Source: an uncultured Erysipelotrichaceae bacterium
GTDB taxonomy: Bacteria; Bacillota_I; Bacilli_A; RF39; UBA660
Direction: 5' to 3'
Length of the DNA stretch: 60,063 nucleotides
Assembly: GCA_902795975.1 (NCBI GenBank)
Contig: CADBNE010000014.1
Location: forward strand, 1-60,063
Position 1 is the stretch's first letter, and each line of letters starts with the position of its first letter. This document shows, piece by piece, positions 34,977-44,143 of the stretch. Position numbers and translations under genes: made by a program. The notes beneath the pieces are model-generated. The model was not told the origin of the DNA. It did not search any database and saw only the letters and a list, made by a program, of their open reading frames with translations.

Positions 34977-35016
34977 CAAAAAAGAGTAAAAACTTAAAGT
35001 TTCTTTTACTCTTTTT
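34977..35016 (-). terminator. Terminator of the rsmD-metallopeptidase operon
   Basis: Minus strand AAAAAGAGTAAAA and TTTTACTCTTTTT around a loop that itself contains AAACTTTAAGTTT, then TTTTTGA. Confidence 0.9.
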
Positions 35017-35043
35017 AATTTTACTATACATTTAATTTATATT

Positions 35044-36102
35044 TTATCTAAATACTTTTTCTAAATTATCTAAATATATATCAGCATTATAAAAATCATC
35101 AGGCAATAAAAATCCTATAGTATAATTTAATTCATTTCTAATATTTGCCCAATATTGATGCATACTATTTGATGCATAATCTCTAGTAGTAGTATTATCT
35201 TCTAACTTTTTCTTTAAATCACTTGCTTTAATATCTAGTAATATTTCAATAATATCATTTAATAATTTATACCATAATTTTTCATTTTCAGAATCAATAA
35301 AATTATGAAATATAGTATTACTTATACTATTTCTTTTTATTACTACATCTCTATTTTCTAATAAATCATCTAGTTTACTTACTAATTCTAAACTTCTATT
35401 AAATCCTATATATTTTTCTAATTCAGTAAGTAATCCTTTTAAATCTGAATTACAATATAATTTTTCCATTTTATCTTGTCCTACAAATATTTCAAGTAAA
35501 TAAGATATAAATTTCAAAAATTCATACATATAATTTTCTTCTACATTATCTTCATCATTAAAATATCTTTCATCTAAAAGACAAGTATATCCTTCATTAA
35601 TTGCTTTACCTATTCCTTGATGATTAAACCCTGTATAGTATGTTTTATTCTCTTCATCATATCTAGTAACTGCTAAATGAATTAATTCATGTGTCTTAGA
35701 ATTTTTATCTATATTTGAACCAAAATTTACATATATTTCTCCATTATCTTTAGGATATACAAATGCTTCTATATCCATTTTTCTAAAAAAAGCTTTAATA
35801 AATTTATTATCTACTTTTTTTATTTTTGATAAGTTAACCATAAAATTATCATATGCTTCCTCTAATACATTTTCTTTTAATTTTTTAGCAAATATTTCTA
35901 TATCTTTATCATTTACAAAATCAAATTTTTCTTTTTCAGTTTTATTATTTTTTATACTTAAATTATTAGTATTACATATTCTAAAATTCTTACATTGTTT
36001 TATTAATTTTAATTTTCTATTTATACCAATTTTTCTTTTTGTAATAGATAAAAAAGAACAACCAACAGCTATACCAAAAGAACCTATAAGTGTAAATGCC
36101 AT
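35044..36102 (-). CDS. Predicted membrane-anchored zinc metallopeptidase
   Basis: 352 residues, family not recognised. A single N-terminal hydrophobic segment (residues 2-20) suggests a membrane anchor. HELIH at 138-142 (35677-35691) is a canonical zinc HExxH, followed by GKAINEGYTCLLDE, where Glu170 in NEGxT would be the third ligand as in gluzincins. The rest is helical and charged. The start follows AAGGAG. It is the last gene of the ylbD-ylbE-rsmD run, 13 bases after rsmD; this partner is not part of the Bacillus ylb cluster. Substrate unknown. The active-site assignment is inferred from motif and spacing only. Confidence 0.65.
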   Translation of the reverse strand: MAFTLIGSFGIAVGCSFLSITKRKIGINRKLKLIKQCKNFRICNTNNLSIKNNKTEKEKFDFVNDKDIEIFAKKLKENVLEEAYDNFMVNLSKIKKVDNKFIKAFFRKMDIEAFVYPKDNGEIYVNFGSNIDKNSKTHELIHLAVTRYDEENKTYYTGFNHQGIGKAINEGYTCLLDERYFNDEDNVEENYMYEFLKFISYLLEIFVGQDKMEKLYCNSDLKGLLTELEKYIGFNRSLELVSKLDDLLENRDVVIKRNSISNTIFHNFIDSENEKLWYKLLNDIIEILLDIKASDLKKKLEDNTTTRDYASNSMHQYWANIRNELNYTIGFLLPDDFYNADIYLDNLEKVFR

Positions 36103-36115
36103 AAATACTCCTTAA

Positions 36116-36649
36116 CTATTTATTTTTATATATTCTAACATATTTAGATGAATATTTTTTTTCTTTCATTAATTCAAACAAATCAGTATTAACTAATTCT
36201 GTTTCATATTCACATACAATTATTCCATTATTACTTAATAATTTATATTCATATATTTTATCTAAACAATCATTTATTAAATTTAATGCATATGGTGGAT
36301 CTAATAATATTAAATCAAATTTTTTATTTTCATCTCTTAGTTTAATTAAAGCATCTTTATAATCACTTTTAATTATTCTACTTCCATCAATATCTTTAGT
36401 ATTTTTAGATAATATATCATATACTATTTTATTATGATCAACAAATATGCATTCTTTAGCTCCCATAGATAATGCTTCTATACCTAATGAACCACTACCT
36501 GCAAATAAATCTAGTACTATACTATCTTTTACATAATTTTGTATACTTGCAAACATAGATTCTTTTACTCTATCCATTGTTGGTCTAGTACCATCTATAT
36601 CAAATCCTAATAAGTTTTTACCCTTATATTTACCACTAATAACACGCAT
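36116..36649 (-). CDS. rsmD: 16S rRNA (guanine-966-N2) methyltransferase
   Basis: Methylates G966 of 16S rRNA. 177 residues, normal. N-terminal MRVISGKYKGKNLLGFDIDGTRPTMDRVKES is the family signature; VLDLFAGSGSLGIEALSMGA binds SAM and LILLDPPYAL is the catalytic NPPY-type motif. Start at 36649 since GGTGAT is just upstream; four extra codons are open. It corresponds to ylbH, next to ylbE and ylbD as in Bacillus, but coaD does not follow. Confidence 0.96.
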   Translation of the reverse strand: MRVISGKYKGKNLLGFDIDGTRPTMDRVKESMFASIQNYVKDSIVLDLFAGSGSLGIEALSMGAKECIFVDHNKIVYDILSKNTKDIDGSRIIKSDYKDALIKLRDENKKFDLILLDPPYALNLINDCLDKIYEYKLLSNNGIIVCEYETELVNTDLFELMKEKKYSSKYVRIYKNK

Positions 36650-36666
36650 AATTATCACCATAGTAA

Positions 36667-36888
36667 TTATAGCATATTATTAAATAGATTACTAACTAAG
36701 TCTATAGTATCAACTATTTTTTCAATTTTATCAGTAGTACGTAATTTATATTTAGTTTTCATCTCACTTACAAATTCATCAAATAATTCAGGATTTCTAT
36801 TTAACTTTTTATACCATATATTATTTTCTCTTAAATATTTTATATACAAGGGATTTTCTTTTAATTTAAATTGTATTTCTAATGGCAT
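36667..36888 (-). CDS. ylbE: YlbE-like protein
   Basis: 73 residues. The core IQFKLKENPLYIKYLRENNIWYKKLNRNPELFDEFVSE fits the YlbE family (N-P-x-hydrophobic, LRxxPxWYRKLSRNP). Function unknown. Start overlaps the ylbD stop (TAATG) and the gene is followed 17 bases later by rsmD, matching Bacillus order ylbD-ylbE-...-ylbH (ylbF and ylbG are missing). Confidence 0.8.
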   Translation of the reverse strand: MPLEIQFKLKENPLYIKYLRENNIWYKKLNRNPELFDEFVSEMKTKYKLRTTDKIEKIVDTIDLVSNLFNNML

Positions 36889-37223
36889 TAATCATCTAAA
36901 TGTTGATATAATGGTTTAACATCATTACTTGGTGTATTAGTATTTTTATTAGTTAAATCCCCTACTACACCTAATACCCTTTGTATACTATTTATAGATT
37001 CTTGTACAGCATCTAAATCTATATTTTTAATATAATTCATAATATCTATATTTGGTAAACTACTTACTTTTTTCTCACTTAAATATGGTTGCCATGCTTC
37101 TTTACTTTCTCCATACATATCATATATTTCATAAAATGATTGCCATGTCATTTCTTTATTTTTAATATATCTTGTTAATTTTGGATTATTACGTACAAAC
37201 TTTTTAAAATCTTCTTTAGACAT
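36888..37223 (-). CDS. ylbD: YlbD-like (spore coat family) protein
   Basis: 111 residues. FKKFVRNNPKLTRYIKNKEMTWQSFYEIYDMYGE is the typical YlbD N-terminus; ESINSIQRVLGVVGDL in the C-terminal half matches the family's amphipathic helix. YlbD is annotated as a putative coat protein in Bacillus, but the family also occurs in organisms that do not form spores, so a coat role is not implied. AGGTGATAGT precedes the ATG. First gene of the operon. Confidence 0.8.
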   Translation of the reverse strand: MSKEDFKKFVRNNPKLTRYIKNKEMTWQSFYEIYDMYGESKEAWQPYLSEKKVSSLPNIDIMNYIKNIDLDAVQESINSIQRVLGVVGDLTNKNTNTPSNDVKPLYQHLDD

Positions 37224-37246
37224 ACTATCACCTATATAATTATATG

Positions 37247-37270
37247 AAAAAAAGGCAAATAAATTACCTT
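37247..37270 (-). terminator. Terminator of the GH25 lysozyme gene
   Basis: Minus strand AAGGTAA, loop, TTGCCTT with one T-G wobble, then TTTTTC. It includes the stop codon. Confidence 0.8.
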
Positions 37271-38456
37271 AATAATACATTATATCTATATCTACATTAC
37301 CTTTTATTCCATCTACTCTACCTGTATCACATAGTTGCCAAAATCTATACTTTCCTTGATAATCAGTATCTTCAGTATAATGTGCTAACCAAATATCATA
37401 GTCAGTAGGAAACCATATATATTCTAAATAACTTTTACTACTATATAACATACCTTTATAACCATATTTACCTAATGTTTCTAAAAATACTTCAGATATT
37501 TTAGATAATTCAAAGAAACTTAAATTATATTCATTAAAACTAGACCATTCTTCCCAATCGAATGCAATTGGTAAATCTACTTTATAATTTTTAATTTGTT
37601 CTCTAACCCATTCTGCATCACGTATAGCAGACTCTCTACTATTAGCATATGAATAGAAATATAATCCTACAGGTATATTATATTTATTAGCACTACTAAT
37701 ATTTTGAATAAATTTTTTATCTAAAAAATATTCTCCATTAGTACCTTTAGTACCACCTACTCTAATAATAACAAATTCTACTCCAGCTTTTTTTAACTTT
37801 TCAAAATCTATATCGCCTTGCCATGCTGATACATCTATACCAATTTTTATATTACTAGTTTTATATTCTTTTATAACATCACTAAATTTAGTATATTCTA
37901 CCTTAGAATTATTTCCAACACGTGGTTGTGGTTCATATACCTTTAATATAAATTTTTCTTCATTCATATTTCCAGATGAATCTATTGCTTTATATACTAA
38001 AGGATATTCTCCTACTATATCTGTATTATAATCTCCTTCTATATAACAATTAGGTTCAGGATCATAATCATCACCACATAATATATCACTAGCTTTAAAA
38101 GTATTACCTTTTTTTACTCTATATGATGTATTTAACCATATTACAGGTTCTTTAGTATCTACTATATTAACATTAAATTTATATTTTAACTTTATACCTT
38201 GTTCATTAATAAATACAAATTCAACTACCTTTTTACCTAGCTCACTAGTATCTATTAAATAATCATTTACTATTTTTCCATTTATACTTTCTATATAATC
38301 TGACACTCTTACTTTATCATTAAAATCAATATTTAAATTTTCTTTTAAATCTATCTCTATTTTAGCAGTTTTAATTCTTATAAACTTATATAAGTTTATT
38401 CCTCCTACTATAGATATTACAAGTAATAATGTTATAATGATTATTTTTTTCTTCAT
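37269..38456 (-). CDS. Membrane-anchored GH25 lysozyme with a DUF5011-like domain
   Basis: 395 residues. N-terminal membrane anchor (~1-22). A strand-rich region and a DUF5011/Ig-like domain (KEPVIWLNTSYRVKKGNTF to YKAIDSSGNMNEEKFILKV) precede a complete GH25 domain: IGIDVSAWQGDIDFEKLKKAG with the first catalytic Asp, FVIIRVGG, VGLYFYSYA, LPIAFDWEEW (catalytic Asp/Glu) and FWQLCDTGRVDGIKGNVDIDI. It would cut the MurNAc-GlcNAc bond in peptidoglycan. ATG at 38456 follows GAGG; a GTG two codons upstream is also open. It follows the two flavoprotein genes in one operon. Confidence 0.92.
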   Translation of the reverse strand: MKKKIIIITLLLVISIVGGINLYKFIRIKTAKIEIDLKENLNIDFNDKVRVSDYIESINGKIVNDYLIDTSELGKKVVEFVFINEQGIKLKYKFNVNIVDTKEPVIWLNTSYRVKKGNTFKASDILCGDDYDPEPNCYIEGDYNTDIVGEYPLVYKAIDSSGNMNEEKFILKVYEPQPRVGNNSKVEYTKFSDVIKEYKTSNIKIGIDVSAWQGDIDFEKLKKAGVEFVIIRVGGTKGTNGEYFLDKKFIQNISSANKYNIPVGLYFYSYANSRESAIRDAEWVREQIKNYKVDLPIAFDWEEWSSFNEYNLSFFELSKISEVFLETLGKYGYKGMLYSSKSYLEYIWFPTDYDIWLAHYTEDTDYQGKYRFWQLCDTGRVDGIKGNVDIDIMYY

Positions 38457-38464
38457 ATACACCT

Positions 38465-40054
38465 CTAATTATTCTTATATTTTTGTGCAATAAATTCTGC
38501 TACTTTCATTCCATCTATTGCAGCACTTGTAATACCACCAGCATATCCTGCTCCTTCTCCACAAGGATATACTCCATCTATATTGCATACACCATTATCA
38601 TCTCTTAATATTTTAAGAGGTGATGATGTTCTACTTTCTACTGCTGCTACTATTGTATCAGAATTAGAATATCCATGTATTTTATTATTGAAATATTCTA
38701 TAGCTTCTTTTAATGATTCATTTATATAACTAGGAAATACTTCATTAATATTAGATAATTTATAGTTACCTTTAAATATTGGTTCTACACTACCTAACTT
38801 AGTACTTTCTACATTATTTTTATAATCTAAATATGTCTGTATAGGTATTAATCCATTACCTAATTTATATGCTTTTTCTTCTAAATCTCTTTGAAATTTA
38901 ATACCATCTAATGGATGTTCGCCAAAATCTTTTGGAGTAATAGTTACTATTAATGCACTATTAGCATTTTTACTATCTCTAGCATTATTACTCATACCAT
39001 TAATAGCCAATCTACCTTCTTCACTTGATGCATTAACTACATATCCTCCAGGACACATACAGAATGAATATACTCCTCTACCATTGCTAGCTTTATAAGT
39101 TAATTTATAACTTGCAGCACCTAATTTAGGATGAGATACTAATCCATATTGATTTTTATTAATCATATCTTGTGGATGTTGTATTCTTATACCTACAGCA
39201 AATGGTTTACCTTCCATATTAATATTTTTATCATATAACATTTTAAATGTGTCTCTAGCACTGTGACCAAGTGCTAAAACAAGTATATCAGTATCTATGA
39301 TTTCATTATTATTAACTTCTATACTTTTTATTTTATTATTCTCTAATATAATATCTGTTAAGCATGTACTATATCTAAATTCTCCACCCATATCAATTAT
39401 TTTATTTCTCATATTTTTAATTATTTCTCTTAATTTATCTGTACCAATATGAGGTTTATTTACATACATTATCTCAGGTGATGCTCCACATTCAACAAAT
39501 ATAGAAAATACTTTTTTTCTTCTAAAACTACTATCTTTTACTTGTGATACTAATTTACCATCTGAAAAAGTTCCTGCTCCACCTTCACCAAATTGTACAT
39601 TAGAATTAGTAAGTAATTTACCTGTAGACCAAAATTCTTCTATAGTTTTTACTCTATCATCTACTGGTTCTCCTCTATCTATTATTAAAGGTTTATATCC
39701 ATTTTCAGCAAGTATATAAGCACATAATAATCCAGCAGGTCCCATACCTACTATAATAGGTCTTTTACTTAATGTGTCAGTACCTGTGATATTAAATACA
39801 TATTCTTCTTTTGGAGTAATTAATACATCATTAGATTTACATCTATTAAGTACATACTCTTCATTATCTACGCTAACATCTACAGTATATACAAAATATA
39901 TATCTGGTTTACATCTTGCATCTATTGATTGTTCATATATACGTATATCTTTTATTTGATCTGGTCTTACAAATAATTTCTTACTAGCTTTCTTTTTTAT
40001 ATTATCTATATTATCTTCATTTATATTTACTTTAACTTGTCTTACTCTTATCAT
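38465..40054 (-). CDS. FAD-dependent dehydrogenase (COG2509 type)
   Basis: 529 residues. An N-terminal ferredoxin-like region (RVRQVKVNINEDNIDNIKKKASKKL) is followed by a Rossmann FAD fold: PIIVGMGPAGLLCAYILAENGY, then VQFGEGGAGTFSDGKL, ALGHSARDTF and C-terminal GVYPCGEGAGYAGGITSAAIDG. These are the hallmarks of the widespread, uncharacterised COG2509 flavoproteins. No reaction is known. Start at 40054 (MIRVRQVKV) overlaps the stop of the preceding flavoprotein gene (ATGA) and has GGAG upstream. Confidence 0.88.
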   Translation of the reverse strand: MIRVRQVKVNINEDNIDNIKKKASKKLFVRPDQIKDIRIYEQSIDARCKPDIYFVYTVDVSVDNEEYVLNRCKSNDVLITPKEEYVFNITGTDTLSKRPIIVGMGPAGLLCAYILAENGYKPLIIDRGEPVDDRVKTIEEFWSTGKLLTNSNVQFGEGGAGTFSDGKLVSQVKDSSFRRKKVFSIFVECGASPEIMYVNKPHIGTDKLREIIKNMRNKIIDMGGEFRYSTCLTDIILENNKIKSIEVNNNEIIDTDILVLALGHSARDTFKMLYDKNINMEGKPFAVGIRIQHPQDMINKNQYGLVSHPKLGAASYKLTYKASNGRGVYSFCMCPGGYVVNASSEEGRLAINGMSNNARDSKNANSALIVTITPKDFGEHPLDGIKFQRDLEEKAYKLGNGLIPIQTYLDYKNNVESTKLGSVEPIFKGNYKLSNINEVFPSYINESLKEAIEYFNNKIHGYSNSDTIVAAVESRTSSPLKILRDDNGVCNIDGVYPCGEGAGYAGGITSAAIDGMKVAEFIAQKYKNN

Positions 40055-41253
40055 ATATTTTCTCCTGCAATTAATCCTGATATCCATGCAAATCCTAAAT
40101 TATATCCACCACACATACCATCTACATCTAATAATTCTCCAATTATATATAATCCAGGTTGTATATTAGATTCAAATGTATCTATATTTATCTCAGTAAG
40201 TGGTACCCCACCTGATGCTACTTGAGACTTATCAAATCCTTTATATCCAGTAATTTTTACTTTAAACATTATTAAATCATTACATATATTTTCTATATCA
40301 GTATCACTTAACTCATCATAACTTAAATTACTATCTATTTTATTTTTATTTAATATTAAATTAACTAATTTATAATTTAGTAATCCATCTAATAACATAG
40401 ATATAGTTCTATTAGGCATTAATTTATTTCTACTATCTAAATATTTTCTTATCTCTATATCTAACCAAGGTAAGAAGTTGATACTTAATACTTCTTTATT
40501 ATTATCTAAATTTCTTATTATATAAGAACTTAATTGATATATACATATACCACTTACTCCATAATCAGTAAGTTGTATTTCTCCATATTCACTTTTTATA
40601 TATTTATCATTTTCATATAAACTTATATTAACATCACATCTTACTCCAGCCCAATCTTTAAAGTATTTCTCATTACCTTCTAATTGTACAAGTGCAGGTA
40701 GTGGTTTAATAATACTATGATTAAACTTACTAGCAAACTTATAACCTATACCATCAGATCCTGTGTTTGGTGATGCACAAGAACCAGTGGCTAATACTAA
40801 TTTATCAACTAGTATTTTATTATCATTAGTTATAAGTATATACTTATTATCTTTATAATCTATATCTATTATATTAGTATCTAATGATATATTAACTCCT
40901 AATCTTTTTGCTTCTATTTCTAATGATTCTTTAACCGTAGTAGCTTGATTAGTTACTGGATAATAATATCCATTTACTACCTTAGGTACAATACCTATAC
41001 TGTTAAAAAAATCTAATACTTTATTTTTATTATTATCATTAATAACATTACATAGTATATCTTTATTACTACTATTATATTTGGTAATATTAAAATCATC
41101 ATTAAAATAATTACATCTTCCATTACCTGTAACTAATATTTTTTTACCTACTTTATTATTTTTTTCATATATAGTTACTTTATTACCTTTTTTAGCAGCA
41201 CTTATAGCGCATGCTAAACCTGATGCTCCTCCACCTATTATAGCTATATCCAT
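40051..41253 (-). CDS. HI0933/BaiN-like flavoprotein
   Basis: 400 residues. FAD-binding DIAIIGGGASGLACAISAAKKGNKVTIYEKN at the N-terminus, VGKKILVTGNGRCNYFN, ATGSCASPNTGSDGIGYKFA and the C-terminal ASGGVPLTEINIDTFES with LLDVDGMCGGYNLGFAWISG define the HI0933-like (COG2081) family, to which BaiN of bile-acid-converting bacteria belongs. Substrate here is unknown. GGTGATAAT precedes the ATG. It overlaps the next flavoprotein gene by 4 bases. Confidence 0.92.
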   Translation of the reverse strand: MDIAIIGGGASGLACAISAAKKGNKVTIYEKNNKVGKKILVTGNGRCNYFNDDFNITKYNSSNKDILCNVINDNNKNKVLDFFNSIGIVPKVVNGYYYPVTNQATTVKESLEIEAKRLGVNISLDTNIIDIDYKDNKYILITNDNKILVDKLVLATGSCASPNTGSDGIGYKFASKFNHSIIKPLPALVQLEGNEKYFKDWAGVRCDVNISLYENDKYIKSEYGEIQLTDYGVSGICIYQLSSYIIRNLDNNKEVLSINFLPWLDIEIRKYLDSRNKLMPNRTISMLLDGLLNYKLVNLILNKNKIDSNLSYDELSDTDIENICNDLIMFKVKITGYKGFDKSQVASGGVPLTEINIDTFESNIQPGLYIIGELLDVDGMCGGYNLGFAWISGLIAGENI

Positions 41254-41298
41254 ATTATCACCTACTTATTTATTATATCATGTTAATTACAAAATTTA

Positions 41299-41327
41299 TT
41301 GATTTTAAAATTAATTTGTGATATATT
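41299..41327 (+). promoter_or_regulatory. Promoter of the 41334 small RNA
   Basis: TTGATT (41299-41304), 17-base spacer, TATATT (41322-41327), located in a gene-free gap and pointing to the plus strand. Confidence 0.6.
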
Positions 41328-41333
41328 TTAAAA

Positions 41334-41411
41334 AGAAGGGATATATCTAATATTGCAAGGTTAGGTTAATCCTTAGTTGTTGTTTCCTAACACTTACGTG
41401 TTAGGTTTTTT
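41334..41411 (+). ncRNA. Candidate independent small RNA, about 78 nt
   Basis: The 200-base gap between the flavoprotein and parC genes holds a plus-strand promoter and a perfect 8-bp terminator (CCTAACAC, TTAC, GTGTTAGG, then six T; 41386-41411). No frame with a start site lies between. GTTAGG at 41360-41365 is complementary to the first arm of the terminator (CCTAAC), so the RNA can form either the terminator or an alternative hairpin. No plus-strand gene follows, so this is a free RNA and not a leader. Not the signal recognition particle RNA: the conserved GGAAGG loop is missing. Confidence 0.55.
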
Positions 41412-41427
41412 ATTCTATTTAAATAAC

Positions 41428-41457
41428 AAAAAAATGCAGATTAATTCTGCATTTTTA
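41428..41457. terminator. Terminator of parC, effective on both strands
   Basis: AAAATGCAGA, loop TTAAT, TCTGCATTTT; on the minus strand followed by TTTTG. It adjoins the parC stop. Confidence 0.9.
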
Positions 41458-44133
41458 TATTGATAAATTATCTAAAAAATCATCAATAGTCATTATTCTT
41501 TCATCAATACTTTCTAAGTATTCTTCTTTAGTCATAGGTTCTTTTTCTACTTTAACTTCTTTTTTCTTTGGTTTAACCTCTTCAACTATTTTCTCTTCAA
41601 CAACATCATTAATTTCTTCTTTAGGAATTAATTCTTCTTGTACTATTTGAGGAGGTAATTCTTCTTCTATATTTTCTTCTACTACTTCAGTATTAATTAC
41701 TTCTTCTGGTTTAATTAATGTAGCTGGTTTAAAAATATCAAATATAGTTTGTTTAGTAAATTGTGAACCTGTAGAATAACGATCTGCTATTGGGAACTCA
41801 GTAACTTTTACTTCTACCATATCATCTTTAGTCTTATATACTAATGTATTTTTACTATTTATTATGAATGTAGCAAATATATTATATGGATTAGTTTTAA
41901 CATCACGTACCATTAATACACCTTTACGACCTCTACTAGTTTGTTCAAATTCAGAAAGTCTTACTCTTTTAGCAGTATGTTTACTTGTTATAACTGCTAA
42001 AGTATCTTCTGTATCATATACATGAGCACTTACTACTACATCATTTTTTAATGATATAGATTTAACACCTGATGAACGTAATCCTGTAGCAGGTATTTCA
42101 CTAGATAAATATTTTAATCCATATCCATTATGTGTAGATACAAATACATATTTACCATTACTCATTTCTACATTAATTACTTTATCATCATCTTTTAATT
42201 TCATACAAGTAATAGGTTTAGTATAACGTTGTACTTTAAATTCTGGAAGTAATGTTTTCTTAACCATTCCATTAGCAGTAAATATAGTAATATTAATGTT
42301 ATTATCAAAGTTAGTTATTGGAATACATTTAACTATTTGTTCTTCAGAACTCATCTTAATAATATTACTTACATGTTTACCCATATCTTTCCATTTTAAA
42401 TCTGGTAATTCATATACTGGAATATATAAATAGTTACCTAAGTCAGTAAACATTAATATAGTATCCATTGTATTCATTTGATATAAACCTAATAGATAAT
42501 CTCCCTCTTTTAATGTAGTAAGATCATCACTACTAGCTGAATAACTTCTCATAGATACTCTTTTTACATATCCTTCTTTAGATATTGATACTATACAATC
42601 TTCTTTTGGTATCATAGCCATAGTATCAATTTTAATTTCAGTTACTTCATCTTTAATAGTTGTTTTTCTTTCTGTTGCATATTCTTTCTTAATAGCACGT
42701 AATTCATCTTTCATTACGCCTCTTAATTTATCTTCACTAGCTAATATACTTTCTAATTCTTGTATTCTAACTAATAAATTTTTATATTCTTCTTCTAATA
42801 CTTCTACATCTGTATTAGATAATCTATATAATTGTAATGATACAATAGCATCTGCTTGTTCATGAGTAAATTTAAATTGTTCTTCTAAGTTTGCTATAGA
42901 ATCAGCTTTATTTTTACTCTTTCTAATAGTTGCTATTATTTCATCTAATATAGATAAAGCTCTAATTAAACCTTCTACAATATGCATTCTAGCTTTAGCA
43001 TGATCAAGGTCAAATTGTGTTCTTCTAGTTATTACTTCTTTATTATGTTTAATATATGCATCTATTATTTCTACAACACCAACTACCATTGGTCTTCTAT
43101 TTACAATAGCTGTCATATTATAAGAATAATTTATTTGTAATTCAGTATTCTTAAATAAATAATTAATAATATTATCTATATTAGCATCTTTCTTTACATC
43201 TATTACTATACGTACTTTTTCTTCTCTATCTGATTCATCTCTAACTTCTATAATACCATCTATTTTTTTATCATATATAATATCTGCTATTTTTTTAACT
43301 AAGTTAGCTTTATTTACTTCAAAAGGTATTTCATGTACTATTATTTGTTTTTTACCTTTTATATCTTCTATTTCATATTTAGCACGTATTGTAACTTTAC
43401 CACGTCCAGTAGTTAATGCTTCTATTATTTGATTTTTACCTTCTACTATAGCTCCAGTAGGAAAATCTGGTCCTTTTACTATTTCTAGTATAGTATCTAA
43501 ATGACAATTAGGACTATCTATTCTTTTAATAGTAGCATCTATTACTTCACCTAAGTTATGTGGTGGTATTTCTGTTGCATATCCTGCTGATATACCTTTA
43601 GAACCATTAACAAGTAAATTTGGATATCTCGCAGGTAATACTATTGGTTCATATAAAGTATCATCAAAGTTAGGTGCCCATTCAATAGTATCTTTATCTA
43701 TATCACGTAATAATTCTCCACTTATCTTAGATAGTCTAGCTTCAGTATAACGCATTGCTGCTGCTCCATCACCATCCATAGAACCATTATTACCATGCAT
43801 ATCTATATAACATTCATTTTGTTTCCACCATTGTGACATATGTACCATAGCTTCATATATAGATGAATCACCATGTGGATGGTAATGACCCATTACATTA
43901 CCTACTGCTGTAGCAGACTTTTTATGTGCTTTTTCATAGGTATTACCATCTCTAAACATAGCATATAATATTCTTCTTTGTACTGGTTTTAATCCATCTC
44001 TTACATCAGGTATAGCACGATTTTGAATAATATCTTTAGCGTATTGACCAAATCTATCACCCATTATTTCTTCTAGAGTGTAGTCATATATTTTGCCTAA
44101 TACTTCAACTGTTTCATCTTTTTTCTTTGCCAT
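41455..44133 (-). CDS. parC: DNA topoisomerase IV subunit A
   Basis: Cuts and rejoins DNA to separate linked chromosomes. 892 residues. QNRAIPDVRDGLKPVQRRILYAM, the quinolone region GHYHPHGDSSIYEAM (wild-type-like Ser and Glu), AAAMRYTEARL with the catalytic Tyr, and IPPHNLGEVIDA. ParC rather than GyrA by partner motif and lack of a GyrA box that I can see. The last ~110 residues are an unusual acidic/lysine-rich tail (EENIEEELPPQIVQEELIPKEE, then KPKKKEVKVEKE) not found in usual ParC (about 800). AGGAGTG precedes the ATG, 10 bases after parE. Confidence 0.93.
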   Translation of the reverse strand: MAKKKDETVEVLGKIYDYTLEEIMGDRFGQYAKDIIQNRAIPDVRDGLKPVQRRILYAMFRDGNTYEKAHKKSATAVGNVMGHYHPHGDSSIYEAMVHMSQWWKQNECYIDMHGNNGSMDGDGAAAMRYTEARLSKISGELLRDIDKDTIEWAPNFDDTLYEPIVLPARYPNLLVNGSKGISAGYATEIPPHNLGEVIDATIKRIDSPNCHLDTILEIVKGPDFPTGAIVEGKNQIIEALTTGRGKVTIRAKYEIEDIKGKKQIIVHEIPFEVNKANLVKKIADIIYDKKIDGIIEVRDESDREEKVRIVIDVKKDANIDNIINYLFKNTELQINYSYNMTAIVNRRPMVVGVVEIIDAYIKHNKEVITRRTQFDLDHAKARMHIVEGLIRALSILDEIIATIRKSKNKADSIANLEEQFKFTHEQADAIVSLQLYRLSNTDVEVLEEEYKNLLVRIQELESILASEDKLRGVMKDELRAIKKEYATERKTTIKDEVTEIKIDTMAMIPKEDCIVSISKEGYVKRVSMRSYSASSDDLTTLKEGDYLLGLYQMNTMDTILMFTDLGNYLYIPVYELPDLKWKDMGKHVSNIIKMSSEEQIVKCIPITNFDNNINITIFTANGMVKKTLLPEFKVQRYTKPITCMKLKDDDKVINVEMSNGKYVFVSTHNGYGLKYLSSEIPATGLRSSGVKSISLKNDVVVSAHVYDTEDTLAVITSKHTAKRVRLSEFEQTSRGRKGVLMVRDVKTNPYNIFATFIINSKNTLVYKTKDDMVEVKVTEFPIADRYSTGSQFTKQTIFDIFKPATLIKPEEVINTEVVEENIEEELPPQIVQEELIPKEEINDVVEEKIVEEVKPKKKEVKVEKEPMTKEEYLESIDERIMTIDDFLDNLSI

Positions 44134-44143
44134 AATTACACTC

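Noticed and set aside
40051..40053. Reassigned TGA (tryptophan) as in mycoplasmas
   Set aside because: TGA here ends the flavoprotein gene in a normal ATGA overlap, and conserved tryptophans across the window are encoded by TGG.
41334..41411. Signal recognition particle RNA or preQ1 riboswitch
   Set aside because: The invariant apical-loop sequence of SRP RNA and the preQ1 core are absent, and no gene follows on the same strand.
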